Below, piece after piece: positions 48,063-60,137 of a DNA stretch of 64,000 nt. Source of the stretch: Thalassia testudinum (lineage: Eukaryota > Streptophyta > Magnoliopsida > Alismatales > Hydrocharitaceae); assembly GCA_037157565.1 (NCBI GenBank), contig JAZHRO010000019.1, positions 62,370,501-62,434,500 of the forward strand. Reading direction: 5' to 3'. How positions within the stretch are numbered: the first letter of the stretch is position 1; every line of letters begins with the position of its first letter. The notes below the pieces were generated by a model. It ran no database searches. It saw only the letters and a program-made list of their open reading frames with translations, and was not told where the DNA came from. The translations under genes and the position numbers were made by a program.

Positions 48063-48386
48063 TCATTGTATTAAAAAGACATAAAATAGACTGGAAAAGC
48101 GTAGAAAACACCTGAATTGCGTGAATGTCAGGTCTGCTCTGAGATGAAAATGCAAAAGAACTGTATATGTGCTGAGTTTAGTGCCTTCAGCTAGGCACAC
48201 TATACAAAGAAAAGAAATGAAGAATTCACAAGTGCAGGTCAGAATTAAAATAAACAGAAGAATCCTCCGACCTGTCAACAGAGGTCCACAGATGTGGACC
48301 AGATTATGGTGTAGACCCATCCCCCATAATCGAGAATATCTTAGGTTCTGGATAAAAATTACCCAGAACCTAAAATCAGAATGCAA
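48063..48386 (-). pseudogene. Family N C-terminal hydrophobic piece
   Basis: Just downstream of the main ORF, this 107-codon piece contains HHNLVHICGPLLTGRRILL and a strongly hydrophobic run (LFILILTCTCEFFISFLCIV) that could span a membrane. The first part matches LVRISGPLILG of ORF-C at about 44390, and copy A keeps it at about 1545-1430. It may be the tail of the same protein after a frame break. Confidence 0.5.
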
Positions 48387-48398
48387 GCGGGGTCGAGC

Positions 48399-49897
48399 CT
48401 ACGATTTATGAGGATGCAACCCAAGACCAAAAAGTCGGGTTACAGAGAATTGAAGCTCCAAAGGATAATCGTTGAATGTGTGCTTGAGTTTGACATCCTC
48501 GAAACAAATGTCGTAAGGGTTCTGATTTGATGGTTTCAGCTTAAAAGGAACCCTTAGACTCAATCTTCCATTTCCTCCAAAATTAACTTCCCAAATCAGA
48601 ACTTCCAAGCTCCTATCCTCCTCATTCTGAATGTTAAATTCCGAGACCTCTTGTATATTAATCACCCCGTCTGAAATCTCCAAGTCTAAATGATGTGACA
48701 GAATCAGAATTGACTTGGGTCTAATTATCTCAGAAACAGAATTATCGATAAGCTCAACGGGGTGTAACTGATAATCAGGGCATTGAATTGATTCATCCAG
48801 AAAATGTAATCCTGGATCTATAATGTGTGCCCTAAGATCAGTTTCCTCAATTATTGGGCTATCAAATGATCTATCAGATTCCTCAGGCCCAATCGTCTCA
48901 CAGAAATCGTGTTTAGAAAACTCACGTGAGACTTCGCAACTTGAATCTTCACCATCAAAGAAATCAGGATCCGTATCAATGTATGTCCCAAAATCATTTG
49001 TCACTTTCTGTTCCAAGGAGACATACGTTTCCTCGTAACCCGGCTCAGGGATCTTAGATGAAGAAATCAGATCATCCTTAATTGGTTGCTTTAATTCAAT
49101 CTGGTCAGCCTCGTAACACGTGTCCCCCCCAACAGGTGCCTGAGCGGGTTCTATCATTGGCTTTCCTGAAGAGGGTTCATCCTAGGAATCATCTCAAGAT
49201 TGAATCAAAGCAACCACGAATCTCATCCTCAATTTCGCTAATTTCCCAAGTAGAAACTCACCCGGGTTCTTATCCTTAATGTCCTGGAGCCAATCCAACA
49301 AAGACTTATTCAAATCATCAATCATTTCAATCAGGGGCTTCAATCTCTCAATGCAAGGTATTGGCTGAACTTCTAAAGATTGAATGATATTCCTCAAGTT
49401 TGCCAGAACTTATCTTGAACCTGATTAACCTGAACCAAATGAGTTGGTTCAAGATTGGACGGGTTTGAGCTCAATGCAGGGGAATTAACGAATTGAGATT
49501 TGTTATACCCTTCCTGATAATAGGTCATTTCAGATTGTTGAAAAGACGGTGATGACCTAAAGGCCGTGAAATCAGAGGATGGGTAAGGATCGGTGTATCC
49601 TTCTTGATTGTAGATCGTATTAGGCTGTTCATGAAAGGAAGACGATCTATAATCGATGTAGCTCTGAGAAGGATAGAAATCAAAATCAAAGTGTTCAGGG
49701 TTAGACCCTAAACACGGAGGTCTGGAACTATATCCCCAATCCGAATTATCCCAACTAACTGATGGTTGATTGTAGTACAAGTTGGGATAATCATCATGTT
49801 GAGGATAATTCACAACAGGAGGGAAAGAGTGGGAATGCATGAAATATGTGGAAGGATTCATGAGACACGGGAGGAAGAAAGGTGCCCTGCAATACAA
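48399..49897 (-). pseudogene. Family N ORF, copy B
   Basis: Three open pieces (49897-49394, 49397-49194, 49157-48399) form one ORF of about 500 codons. It is broken by a frameshift at about 49395 and stops near 49194-49160. The N-terminal third is rich in Tyr/Ser/Pro/Gln with repeated Y-Y-Q-E-G-Y motifs. The middle has a helical stretch (LNKSLLDWLQDIKDKNPGEF). The last part is acidic (FGTYIDTDPDFFDGED) and ends RLFGLGLHPHKS. Copy A has the same order at 3060-1656, so this protein is a family feature and not a chance ORF. The end is homologous to ORF-C of the Athila-like element. No catalytic motif is visible. A gag-like structural role is possible but unproven. Confidence 0.65.
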
Positions 49898-51065
49898 ACA
49901 ATCAAACCTGTCCTTAAATGGGTTAGCCTACAGACCTACAGACTCCCAAAACCCGTCTTAAGATAAAGAAACGATTTTATCTACTTCCGTCTGTTCAATC
50001 CAACCAGTTAGAAGGAGGGACTGGGGAGAAGGTTCTTCCTTCGGCTTGTGCCTCCAGTTCCTAGTGTACCCCCCAACCGTGATCATTTGACTCTGCTCCC
50101 CTAGCTAGACATCTGATTGAACAGTAGAAACAGACTAATCGAAAATAATCTCATTCTGGGTTCTGAAGAGCGAGTCCAGTCCTTAAGGCCAACGTCTACT
50201 CTGTTTTATTTAGGGCTAGGTTTGAATGTGCTTTGGAATGTGATGGGCCCTTTAAATGGGTTGTGCCCTTAATGATTGATTGATTTGTGTGTGCGTGCAC
50301 AACCAATTATTTTCAAGCAAGATTATTTTTGATGCGGTGAATTTTAAGGTTCAAATCTTGCTTAGTAGCTTTTAGAATTCAACTTTAGGTGTTTTCAAAC
50401 AAGTTTCATTGGCACACCAGGTTTTGAAAGCATAGGTGAAAATGTTTTCCTTTGAAGCTTAAAAAGAATGTGGAGTGCCTGGTAAATCCCTAAGAGTTGA
50501 ACCTAATTGGCAGCTACTTGATGAGTTGATTTTAATTGAAGTGGTGAGGCCCAAACAACTCAAATAACTGGCCACAAATGCACCACTAAGTTAGGCACAC
50601 AAAGATGGTTAACCTAGAATGATTTCTACTCTTTTATGTGTTGCTTTATGTGTACCAGTTCCACAGATCAGAACCTGGTTGAGTAGAAACAAATCAATTC
50701 AGTTAAGTGCCTTTGAATGTGGGTGTACGTTGTGTTTGTTGAAAATTGCCCCACAAAATTATCTCTTTGCTTTTTTTTTTTATATGAAGGTGGAATGAAT
50801 GTGAGTGAGAATCCAAATAACCAAACTATTCCTAGGATTTATGCAAACACCTAGGTTAATTGGAATTTGGATTTAATGTGGCAAATGAAATCTATGGAGG
50901 GGGAAAGAATGGGGGATAACTTACAAAACCTTCCACAACACTTTACTCCAATCTATCGCTTTTGCTTGTCTCAAAAGAGTACCTGCAATTACAATAAGAA
51001 AGGAGAAAAGTGAAGTAAATGATTTGTAAGTTACAAAACGTGAAGAGAAATAAAAGATCGTCGCC

Positions 51066-51083
51066 TCCCCGGCAACGGCACCA
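51066..51083 (-). other. Primer binding site, tRNA-Asp
   Basis: The minus strand reads TGGTGCCGTTGCCGGGGA, one base away from the complement of the plant tRNA-Asp(GTC) 3' end. It sits 4 nt from the LTR. Confidence 0.9.
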
Positions 51084-51087
51084 AAAT

Positions 51088-52850
51088 GTTGAACGTACGA
51101 ATGGCTACGCTAACGTGTTTGGTTTTGGAGAACCTGTCGTTGTAATTTGAAAGCAAAGAATTCGTGTTCAACAAATAAAATTTATACCGAAATGAAAATT
51201 CCGGGTCGAACACAGGGAGGCGGATGTTTGATTTAAAAACTACGCGTTTCTTTTTATTTGTCACGAAGTAATTCAATTTAAAACTATCTAATTAGTTACA
51301 ATAAATAGAAGAGAGAGAGAGGGTAAGATAGAGAATATTACACATAGAAATCAAAATGAGATATAGAATAAATAGAGAATTTATCATTAGGGGGATTTGC
51401 TCATTACAACTAGAAATCATAAAACAATTACACTAGAAAGCGATAAATTTACTCTAGAAAGCATTAAAAGAATGGAGAGAGAAATATCCTCCTCGAAGGT
51501 CGCTTAGAGGATGAACAGAACTACACTAGAAAGTAGTAAATCTATACTAGAAAGCAGTAAAAAGAATAGGGAGAGAGAAATCCTCCTCGACGGTCGCTTG
51601 GAGGACGAGCCGGACGGAACGGCGCCTGGACGAAGGAGAATGAAGCAGGACGAAGGAGGACGAAGCAGAAGAACGGGAACGGAGCAGCACGCCGTCGTCG
51701 TCGCATGATCCACTTCCAAAGGGGGACGAAAATTTGGACTTTATCTCGCGAAAAGCATCCCGAGTGTGAGACAAGCTTCTCTTGAGCTTTGGAGGGGTAG
51801 AGAAGAGAAGGAAGGGATGATAATTTCGTATGGAGGGGGTCTCCTTTTATAGTTGCAAGGAGTGGAGGCAAAATGGGCATTACAACTTTAAAATAATAAA
51901 TGAGGGGTCTTTAGTGACGGATAAATTCGTCACTAAAGCCCCCAACGTGGGCGTAGCTTCCGTGCCCACACACGCCTCCTCAGCTGCCCGCTTCCAACGC
52001 CCACACACATTCTTTTATTCTCAGTTGTCCGATCGCAAGATCGGACGGCTTAAGATGCATCTCCGCCCGCTCGCTGTGCGCCCGCCTAGCGCGTGCGATC
52101 GTGCATGACGCCGCACATTCAATCGCACATGAACGCTATCGGGCACGTGCGGCCATCCGATTGTGATCTGACGGTTGATCAAAACACGCCCGCTCGCCTC
52201 AGAAACCGCTTGGCGAGGCTCGAACGCGCGCCAGCGCCTCGTGATAAGGCGCTGGACCGCTGCGCTGCCTCGCCCAAAAGGTCGCGCGGATGATTTTAAA
52301 GAGCCGGATCCAATGGCGGAGAGGGGGCGGGTGCACGATCTTCATAGAATGTAAGCGGTCGTTTGGGCGGTCGAGATGGCGCCATGTGGCACCATCTTGA
52401 CCATCCATCTTCTAGAAGTTGTAGATGATGCCACGGATGTCGGATTGACTCAATTTTTGCGTCGTTGAGCTGCGATCGTCGATCCAAATTCATCCGTGCG
52501 GTCGGATTTGTCATCTGAAGTGCGGATTTACACCATCCTAGCCATTGATTTTCTAGGGTTCCCCGATCACTATCTGATGCTACGGATGCTTGATTAGGGC
52601 GATCTTGGAGTCGTTGAACTCCAATCGTCGCCTTGATCACATCCATACGGTTGGATCTTTGATCTGAGGCCCCGATAAAACGTTTGCCCTGTCCAAACAT
52701 ATAAAAGGAGATAATTAGCCTCCATTTTATTCAAACTACTCTAAATGCAAGATGATGCATGTTATGCAATATTTATATCATGAAATGCAATCCTATGCTT
52801 AAGAACATGCATAAATAGACATTTTAAGTAGTGTAAATGTGTTTACATCA
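51088..52850 (-). repeat. 5' LTR of family N copy B
   Basis: The LTR is 1,763 bp and collinear with 45050-46823. About 10 of the first 120 bases differ by eye. The TATAAAAG box on the minus strand is at 51844-51851. The GTCACTAAAG hairpin is present with one mismatch. Confidence 0.94.
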
Positions 52851-52855
52851 ATTAT

Positions 52856-54316
52856 CTTATTAAGAGAATGCATTAGGGATTTTATCCTCTAGTTGATTCC
52901 TGTAATCTGGAATCGAGTACAACTTTTCACACACACATAGAATTTGCAATGGATTCACGGTGAAGGATGATAAACATCTTTAGTTTGTCGAGAAGAAGCA
53001 GTGCTTCTTTTCCTTAACCCCCAGATAGTGTTTTGGGAGCTAAGTAGATTTTCCTCCAAAGATCCACCAAATAGTGTGAGATGAGAGTAGAGTGTACTGG
53101 TGCTCTAAGATTAGTGCAAGGAATCTAGAATCCTAGATAATTAGGTGATGATACTCAGATATTAGGCATAGTTTCGACTCTCGATTCCTGTGTATACATT
53201 TTGTGTGAAATTTTGAGAGCCACCAAATAAGGCAAATATGCAGAGAGCAAGTTTTCATAAAATTAGGGTAAGGTGGATAGTTATGATCATTCTTTATGGA
53301 ATCCTCAGCTGAAGGAGGGTATTGATGTCAAGGTCAGAAATACACCGTCCTATCCATCTCTCCCGATGTCGTGAGTAGGCACTTCCACCAAATAAGCCAC
53401 CCAATGTCTCTTGAGTACCACCAATCCCTAATAATGCCTTCTCAATAAAGTTCATGGATATATGCTAATTGTGTTGTGTTGAAAGAAGAAAAAAAAAGGA
53501 AGAAAAAAAAAGAAGAAAAAAAAGAAAAAAAATGATGAAAAGAAATAAAATTTGAAAAAAATTAGAAAAAAAAGAAAAAGCAAAGAAAAAAAAGAGTGAA
53601 TATTTAGTGTTTATTTCAGTTGCATTGAGGCAATACCACCAAATAAATTTGAGATCCACCAAATAAGGCCTTTACCTATCTTTCTGTGTTTCTAGCCGCC
53701 TGAATACTGGTTGAGGAATTTCGACTTAGTGTTAGGGTTATGGAACTCAATTAAAGTGTTAATGCCAAGTGAGACCACCAAATACGCATCATACGTAAGA
53801 ATCTGGTGAGATTGTGAGCTCTAAGAAAAAAAAAACAGAATAAGAGAGAATGAATACAAAGGAACCAAAAGAGAGCATAGTTTTTCTCGTCCTTCTCTAA
53901 GATGAGTTACTTGATAATCCAGGAATCTAGATTCTGAAGTACTAATTTCTATGTAGCACCAAGTGAGAGTAAGCTACCAAATAAACACTTGTATCCCTCA
54001 GACATTCTCTACCCAAGCTTAAAGCTAGGGTGGAATTCTTAGAATATCTTGAATACCCCGAGGGAAGAAGTCCGCCTATCCTGCTAGAATTTTGCTAACG
54101 GTCAAGTACAGGCTTTAGAGGTGAATCAAGTCTTTCACTCGAATCCATTGCAAAAGCTACGTAGCTGCACTTTCACATTTGTCCGGATTTCTAGAACATA
54201 GGATGAAAATAAAAAGGAGAAAAATTGCTAGGCATACACTAGATAAAATAATCAATCCCTTAAGGACCCTTCTGTGAATAATTTAGTCTCGCATTTATTA
54301 GGAACTAGCAAGATTT
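52856..54316 (+). other. 3' non-coding region of the Athila-like element
   Basis: There is no ORF with recognisable motifs. Six exact copies of CCACCAAATA (53064, 53220, 53385, 53636, 53656, 53775) and two near copies (53418, 53973) are scattered over 0.9 kb. A purine-rich A/G tract occupies about 53480-53600. The region ends at the polypurine tract. Confidence 0.7.
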
Positions 54317-54329
54317 AGGCATGGGGGTA
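54317..54329 (+). other. Terminal polypurine tract of the Athila-like element
   Basis: AGGCATGGGGGTA lies immediately before the LTR start TGATTGCGC. Confidence 0.88.
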
Positions 54330-56496
54330 TGATTGCGCAGCAATCATAGGTCTTAATTGACCTAAATTAGGCTACGACTTAGCATAAGTTAGGTAATTCA
54401 TGTAGGCATAAGCATTACTAGCATATTTATTGCTTTCTTTTAGCTATGCATAAAATAATGCTGTAAGGTACTGATTAGGTGCATTATGTCAATTACAGGT
54501 AATAAGCTAATAAGAAGTTAGATCTGAAGCTGGATCTGAAGAATAAGGAATAACTCGTGTTGCAACAAAGATGGAGCGGAAGACCTAAAATAAGATGTAG
54601 TAGAAAATAATGTAAGGGGTTGAGGTATGTTATTCTATTTAAGTAGGAATAAAGTAGTAAATTATGAAGAACTTAGGACTATCCTAGCCCTAAGATAGCC
54701 TAGAAGCTTCCCCAAGCCTTAGCCACCCTTAGATTAGGTCACCACACCCTAGGAAACCTTAAAACCATAATTCTAGCCTCTATCTGGATGTCCAGATGAG
54801 TTATAGGATGTCCATAACCCTTAGCCAACTCCCGCACACCTTAAACCAACTTCTGCAGTGTTATTGGACGTCCAGACACTTGGTCAGACGTCCAATTTCT
54901 GCAGAATACCCAAGACAGAACCTAGAAACCTTCTTGACTCTGATTGGACGTCAAGACAACAAGTCTAAACTTTTGATTTTTCACTATAAGACGTCTGACA
55001 CTGTTATTAGACATCCAGAACTGCCCTCCAAACCCTGTTTTGAGATTCAAGCCTTAATCTTGGATCTCTAGGTCCCTAAACCCAATTCCAACCCCCTAGG
55101 AACCTAAATTAAGGTGCCCTAACCCTAGTACATCACCTCTAGACCTCTCTAAGGACCTAATTAGGTCCTCACTAAACCTAATTGACTTGGATCTTAGTCA
55201 ATTCCATCAGCCTATTCAATTGGACTCATTGAGTCCAATTGAGCCCTAATCTCAGCACACACTATCCAATTGGACTCAGTGAGAGTCCAATTGACCTAGA
55301 CCTGACTTAATTGAGTTATTTTACTCTCAATTAAGTTTTCACACACCCAATTAAACTTGTACTAGGTTTAATTGCACTTTACCTTAGTGAATTAGGATTT
55401 ACAACCCTAATTTGAGACCTACCTTGACCTAAACCCACCAGAACCTAACCTAATCAACCTAGCCACCTAAGTTTCGACCTACACACACCCACACACACCA
55501 TCCACATGAAAATGCCTAGCCTAGAGTTCTCTAGAACTCTTTACCATGTGTTGTTGCCTTGGTTGCTAAAATTAGCAACCAAGAGCCATTCAATTTTTAG
55601 ATCCACATTTGGTGGATCTAAGAACCACCATCCATCCTCTCTCTCTCACTCTCCCATGAGCTCCCACCATAGGCCTCTCTAGAGAATTCCATAATTCTCT
55701 AGAGAGCTTCCCTTAGGTCTATAAAAAGACGTAAGGGGTGGCCATTTGCACCCATCCACTCTTGGCTTCATCCACTCTTGGTTCCATTTAGCTTAGTTTC
55801 ATTCCACATCCACTCAACCTCCATGTCCACGAGTAGCTTCACCATGGCCACCACCACCTCCACGCCAAGATGCTGGATCACCTCTCCAACCTCTCTCCAA
55901 GGGCTGGCTTAAGCACCATTGGCCGCCCCTCCTCCTCTCAACCAACTCAAAGGCCATCGGAGCCCACCTCTGAATGCCCTTACTTCTTCTAGATTAGTAG
56001 CTTAGTTCTTCTTAGATTTACATGATTTATTTACTGCTTAAAAGTGTAGCTCTAAATTCTCCCCCAATGATGCATGCATAATCCCCCCTTAGATTCATGT
56101 ATGCAATCGTTTTCTATTAGCTAGATTTATGTTTTCAAGCATTCCACTACCGGTGCTCTGCAACTTTGTTATCATCATCTTTATATATATATATGTTGAA
56201 AATTACCATGTGCCTGATTATCATCTTTTGGTGTGATTAAAGTTGCATGTTTTCAATTTCTGATACTCTGGCAACTGCATTCTTGCATCAATGCTAACTT
56301 AGCATAAATCGACATGCGATTTTGAATGAGTAGAGCGAGCGAGATCGATTTCAAATCTGCACTTCCATAAACGCCTCCTAGAGATGAACGGTCGAGACTC
56401 CAAGTCTCGTTATCTTTATAAATATTTTTGCTTGATCGTATTGCGCACTATACTACAACGCTTTTCTAATCAAATATGCGCTCTACGATTACAACA
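54330..56496 (+). repeat. 3' LTR of the Athila-like element
   Basis: The LTR is 2,167 bp and lies 17,015 bp downstream of the 5' LTR base for base over most of its length. Its TATA box is at 55720-55727. The 91-codon ORF at 54796-55071, identical to 37781-38056, is part of the LTR and is not a gene. Confidence 0.94.
55153..55706. repeat. Same inverted-repeat array in the 3' LTR
   Basis: All nine palindromes of 38138-38691 recur here, displaced by exactly 17,015 bp with no change seen. Confidence 0.88.
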
Positions 56497-58261
56497 CCTG
56501 TGCGCCTCAACCAGGAGCTCTTTCAACAACTCCTTATCCCTAGGAACGCATAAGCATCCCTTCATGCACAGTATCTCATCTGTAAAGGAAAAGTCTCCTG
56601 GGTCCCCTGTCAAGACCCTGTCTTACAACGTCTATAAGTATGGATTTGTCATCTGCTCTGCGATGACACGGTCTATCAGCTTTGGTCGTGTCTGCCACAT
56701 CACTATCACTGTCCCACAATAGCCCTGTGACTCCCGGGGTCGCCAACTGCCCAACTCCTCCATAAGTCTCCAACTCTATGCCTGTAGACTGGCCAAGTGG
56801 GCAGGTGCCTTTTAGCTCAAGGCATCAGCTACCACATTGGCCTTCCCTTGGTGGTAGGAGATGCTGCAGTCGTAGTCCTTCAGGAGCTCTAGCCAATGTC
56901 TCTATCTCATGTTAAGCTCCTTCTGGTCAAATAAGTACCTAAGGCTCTTATGATCCGTGAAGATCTCGAAAGTCTCACCGTAAAGGTAGTGCCTCCATGT
57001 CTTCAGCGTGAAGACAATAGCTGCCAGCACTAAGTCATGGGTAGGGTAGCTATGCTCATGGGGCTTCAGTTACCGCGAAGCGTAAGCGACAACGTGACCC
57101 TGCTGTATGAGCACAACCCCTAACCCCTGCAACGAAGCATCTGTGTAAACCACAAAACCTCCACTGCTGTCTAGGATGGTAAGCCCAGGAGTTGAAGAAA
57201 GTCACTCCTTCAACTCCTGAAAGCATGCCTCGTACTCATTTTCCCAGGCAAAGGGCACGTCCTTCTGAGTCAGCTGGGTCATAGGACATGCAATCTGAGA
57301 GAATCCTCTGATAAATCACCGATAGTAACCTGCCACTCCCAAAAAGCTACATATCTCTATCACTGTACGTGGCCTTTCCCACCTGAGTACGGCCTCAACC
57401 TTGGCTGGATCCACAGCCAAACCATCCCTTGAAATCACGTGGCCCAAGAAAGTCACCTGCCTCAACCAAAACTCGCACTTGCTATACTTGGCATACAGTC
57501 TGCATCACCTCAAAGTGTCCAGGATCATCCATAAATGCTGTCTATGCTGTACCTGATCCCACGAGTAAATGAGCACGTCGTCGATGAACACCATCACAAA
57601 CTGGTCCAAGTACGGCCTGAAAACCCGGTTCATCAAATCCATAAAAGCAGCGGGGGCATTGGTCAACCCAAACGGCATGACCAACAACTTGTAGTGCCCG
57701 TACCAGGTACGGAAAGCTATCTTGGAGACGTCAGTCTCCCTGATCCTCAACTGGTGGTAGCCTGACCTCAAATCTGTCTTGGAGAACACTGTGGCATCTC
57801 GCAACTGGTCGAAGAGGTCGTCAATCCTCGGTAGTGGATACTTGTTCTTAATGGTGACCCTATTCAGTTGTCGGTAGTCGACACAAAGTCATAGGGTACC
57901 GTCCTTCACGAGTAGCACAAGGGCTCCCCACAGGGACGCACTGGGCCTCACAAAGTCCTACTAACAGGTCCTGTAGCTGTGACTTGAGCTCTCGCAACTC
58001 AAGCGGTGCCATCCAATACGGTGCGGTAGAAATGGGGATGGTCCCCGATACCAGTGAGATCTCAAACTCGATCTCATGCTCAGGTGGTAGTCCTAATAGC
58101 TCCTCTGGAAAGACGTCAGGGTACTCGCAAACCATCGGAATACTCTGAAAGTCAGCCACGAGGCTAGGCTCTGCCACTACACAAGCCAAAAAGCCCTCAC
58201 ACCCCTGGCTCAAAAGCCTTGCTGCCCGAAGTGCAGAGATGCATCTGAAACCTCCATCCAC
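56497..58261 (-). pseudogene. Tekay RT, RNase H and N-terminal part of integrase
   Basis: RT begins around EYPDVFPEELLGLPP. It continues after a broken stretch with [32 protein letters not shown] and the catalytic [10 protein letters not shown] (FIDD, normal for chromoviruses). The thumb has [11 protein letters not shown] and [11 protein letters not shown]. RNase H shows [45 protein letters not shown] and VVADALS (about 57250-56815). The reading reaches the integrase start (LLKELLVEAHR) and is cut at 56497 by the Athila-like LTR. Several stops are present. Confidence 0.92.
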
Positions 58262-59966
58262 CGGCTATCCGTGAAACTCAAAGGGAGGTAACTCCAGTAT
58301 GGAGAAGATGATTTTCCTCCCAAAGCAATCCACTAGGATGTGATAGGCGGACAGTAAGTCCATCCCTAAGATCATGCCAAACTCTTCCATCTATATCATA
58401 ATCAGGTCGGCGGGGAGGTTATGTCCCCCTATATTGACCTCGCAGTCCATGTAGACCTCCTCAGCTACAAACAACTGGCCACCTGGGCCTTTGATCACAA
58501 ACGAATCCTCTAACAGTACACTACCCTACCCCAAACTGATGGCAAAACTCATAGTGACGAAAGAGTACGTGGCACCGGAATCAAAAGGTACGTATACTAA
58601 TCTGCCAGAAACAGTAACCATACTTGCCACCACTGAACCTGAAGCCCTAGCGTCTCTATGTCAGGGCGTTGATACACCCCTCAGTCCTCGGTGCAGATGA
58701 AGCAGCTACACTCTGGGTCGGGCAAGCAGCTACTGGCCAATACCCTCCTCGTGATTGCTGCCCTCCCCCACACACCTGGTGACCACAACCACCAGTGCTC
58801 AGTGCGGGGAGCATCTGCTGTGCTCTAGCCCTAGATGGGCAATCCCTCTTGATGTGGCTCGGCTGGCTACATTAGTAGCAGAGGGGAACATGACCTCCTC
58901 CCTCAGTAGGTCCCTACTGACGGCTGGGCCGGGGTCCTGTGCTAGCAACTTGCCCCTATCTGGGGCCCCCAAAGGCCATTGATGGCCCTGCAAAACAAGA
59001 CGGCTCTCCTGCGGGTGCCGTGTGCCTCCTCTCCCGACAGCCCTGAGAGTACACTGGCTGGGAGGGCCTCTTCCGTCCGCTATCAGTGTCATGCGGCCGG
59101 GTTGGTCTCCTCGTAGGTCATGGCTGCCTCAACCACTCATGAGAAAGTGGGCAGCTTCAGGGGTTTGACATATCCCCGAATAGCAGGTCGAAGCCCCTCA
59201 ATAAACCTCCACAGGCTCTTCTCCTCCATAGACACATCTGTCGAGGCAAAATGTGACAGCTCTAGAAAACGCGTGCGGTACGTGCTAACGGTCATCGTCC
59301 CCTGGCGGAGAGTGTCGAACTCCCACCTCCTCTGGTCCTACTAGGTCTGCGGAAAGTACTGCTCACAGAAGAGAGTCACGAACTGGTCCCACATTGGCTT
59401 TCTCCCCTCCTGGCCTCTAACTACCCTCCACCACCTGTGTGCTGCGCTCTCTAGTTGGTATGTGGCAAAGGACACTTGGCACTCCGCAAGGGGACGAAGG
59501 GTATCGAACATCTTCTCTATCTGCTCCAGCCAGTCCTCTGCCTCAGACGGGTCCTCATCCCCCTTGAAAGAGGGGGCTTTAGCTTCCGGAACTGTCCGAA
59601 AAGCTTGTGGTGCAGCTACAGTGGGGGAACGGGCACACCTCCAGGCAAGGAGGGCTCGTGCTCGAAAGTGTCAGAGTGTGGTGGGGGTGGTGGAGGGCCA
59701 CCCCCTCCCCCTCCTTCTCGTCCAACGCTGCGATAGTCTCTCTGTCCCACTAAGGACTCCCCCTCCACGTCCTCAGGGAGAGGTGCCCGTGGAGGCTGGT
59801 GGAGCTCCTCTCGCACGATGTCTCTAATCAGCTAGGCGAGATCCTGGGCCTGAATGCCCAGGAGAAGAGGTGGGTCAACTGGTACCTCCGGCCCAGCACG
59901 TCCGCCCCTCCAACCTCGTCCACGACCGCGACCACGGCCCACCTCGAGAACTCCCCGACGAGGCAT
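58262..59966 (-). pseudogene. Tekay gag and protease
   Basis: The start is ATG at 59966 (MPRRGVLEVGRGRGRGRG), an Arg/Gly-rich beginning common in Tekay gag. A proline-rich linker follows. The gag core comes next, reading FKGDEDPSEAEDWLEQ, then FATYQLESAAHRWW and a region with RTRFLELSHFA. A CCHC knuckle (Cys-X2-Cys-X4-His-X4-Cys) near 58880-58835 is broken by a stop inside it. The protease motif reads VPFDSGATYSFV at about 58590-58550, so the catalytic Asp-Ser-Gly triad is kept. Multiple stops and frameshifts make the whole inactive. It is followed directly by RT on the same strand. Confidence 0.88.
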
Positions 59967-60123
59967 CTCCTACAAGGAGACGCAAAAGATAGAACAAGAG
60001 GGTCAACAATACCGAATAAGACTCGAAATGAATATCAAAGCTATACGTTGTGGTAGATATCCTAGTTATATGCACGTGAATGGTTATTCTCAAGACAATT
60101 GGTTCATTTCTCGGGATGACCTT

Positions 60124-60135
60124 GCTCTGATACCA
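60124..60135 (-). other. Primer binding site, tRNA-iMet
   Basis: TGGTATCAGAGC on the minus strand is the usual initiator-methionine tRNA primer site of plant chromoviruses and Copia elements. Confidence 0.92.
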
Positions 60136-60137
60136 TC

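Larger units (their letters stand above)
45050..52850 (-). mobile_element. Family N non-autonomous element, copy B (complete)
   Basis: LTRs at 45050-46823 and 51088-52850 bracket a 4.26-kb interior, with a perfect TSD ATTAT (45045-45049 and 52851-52855). On the minus strand the order is LTR, tRNA-Asp primer site (51083-51066), leader, a broken ~500-codon ORF (49897-48399, plus a piece to 48063), an internal polypurine tract, 3' non-coding DNA, the terminal polypurine tract (46836-46824) and the LTR. No protease, RT or integrase is visible. The terminal tract AGGCATGGGGGTA is identical to that of the Athila-like host element, and the leader and ORF end are homologous. It was probably mobilised by Athila proteins. 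Confidence 0.95.
37315..56496 (+). mobile_element. Athila-like LTR element (gag-protease only), interrupted
   Basis: LTRs at 37315-39482 and 54330-56496 bracket a plus-strand interior with a tRNA-Asp primer site, gag, an Athila-type protease, an extra ORF and a long 3' region ending in a polypurine tract (54317-54329). RT, RNase H and integrase are absent: the protease is followed within about 0.3 kb by the extra ORF. The element needs foreign enzymes. It sits in the Tekay integrase, and the 5 bases on either side (CCCGC and CCTGT) are alike at 3 of 5 positions, so the TSD has probably decayed. The interior is split at 45049/52851 by family N copy B. Confidence 0.93.

Noticed and set aside
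52197..52265. Functional tRNA gene
   Set aside because: The T-arm is shortened, the anticodon loop lacks the invariant U33, and the copies in the other LTRs are diverged. It is at most a tRNA-like relic.
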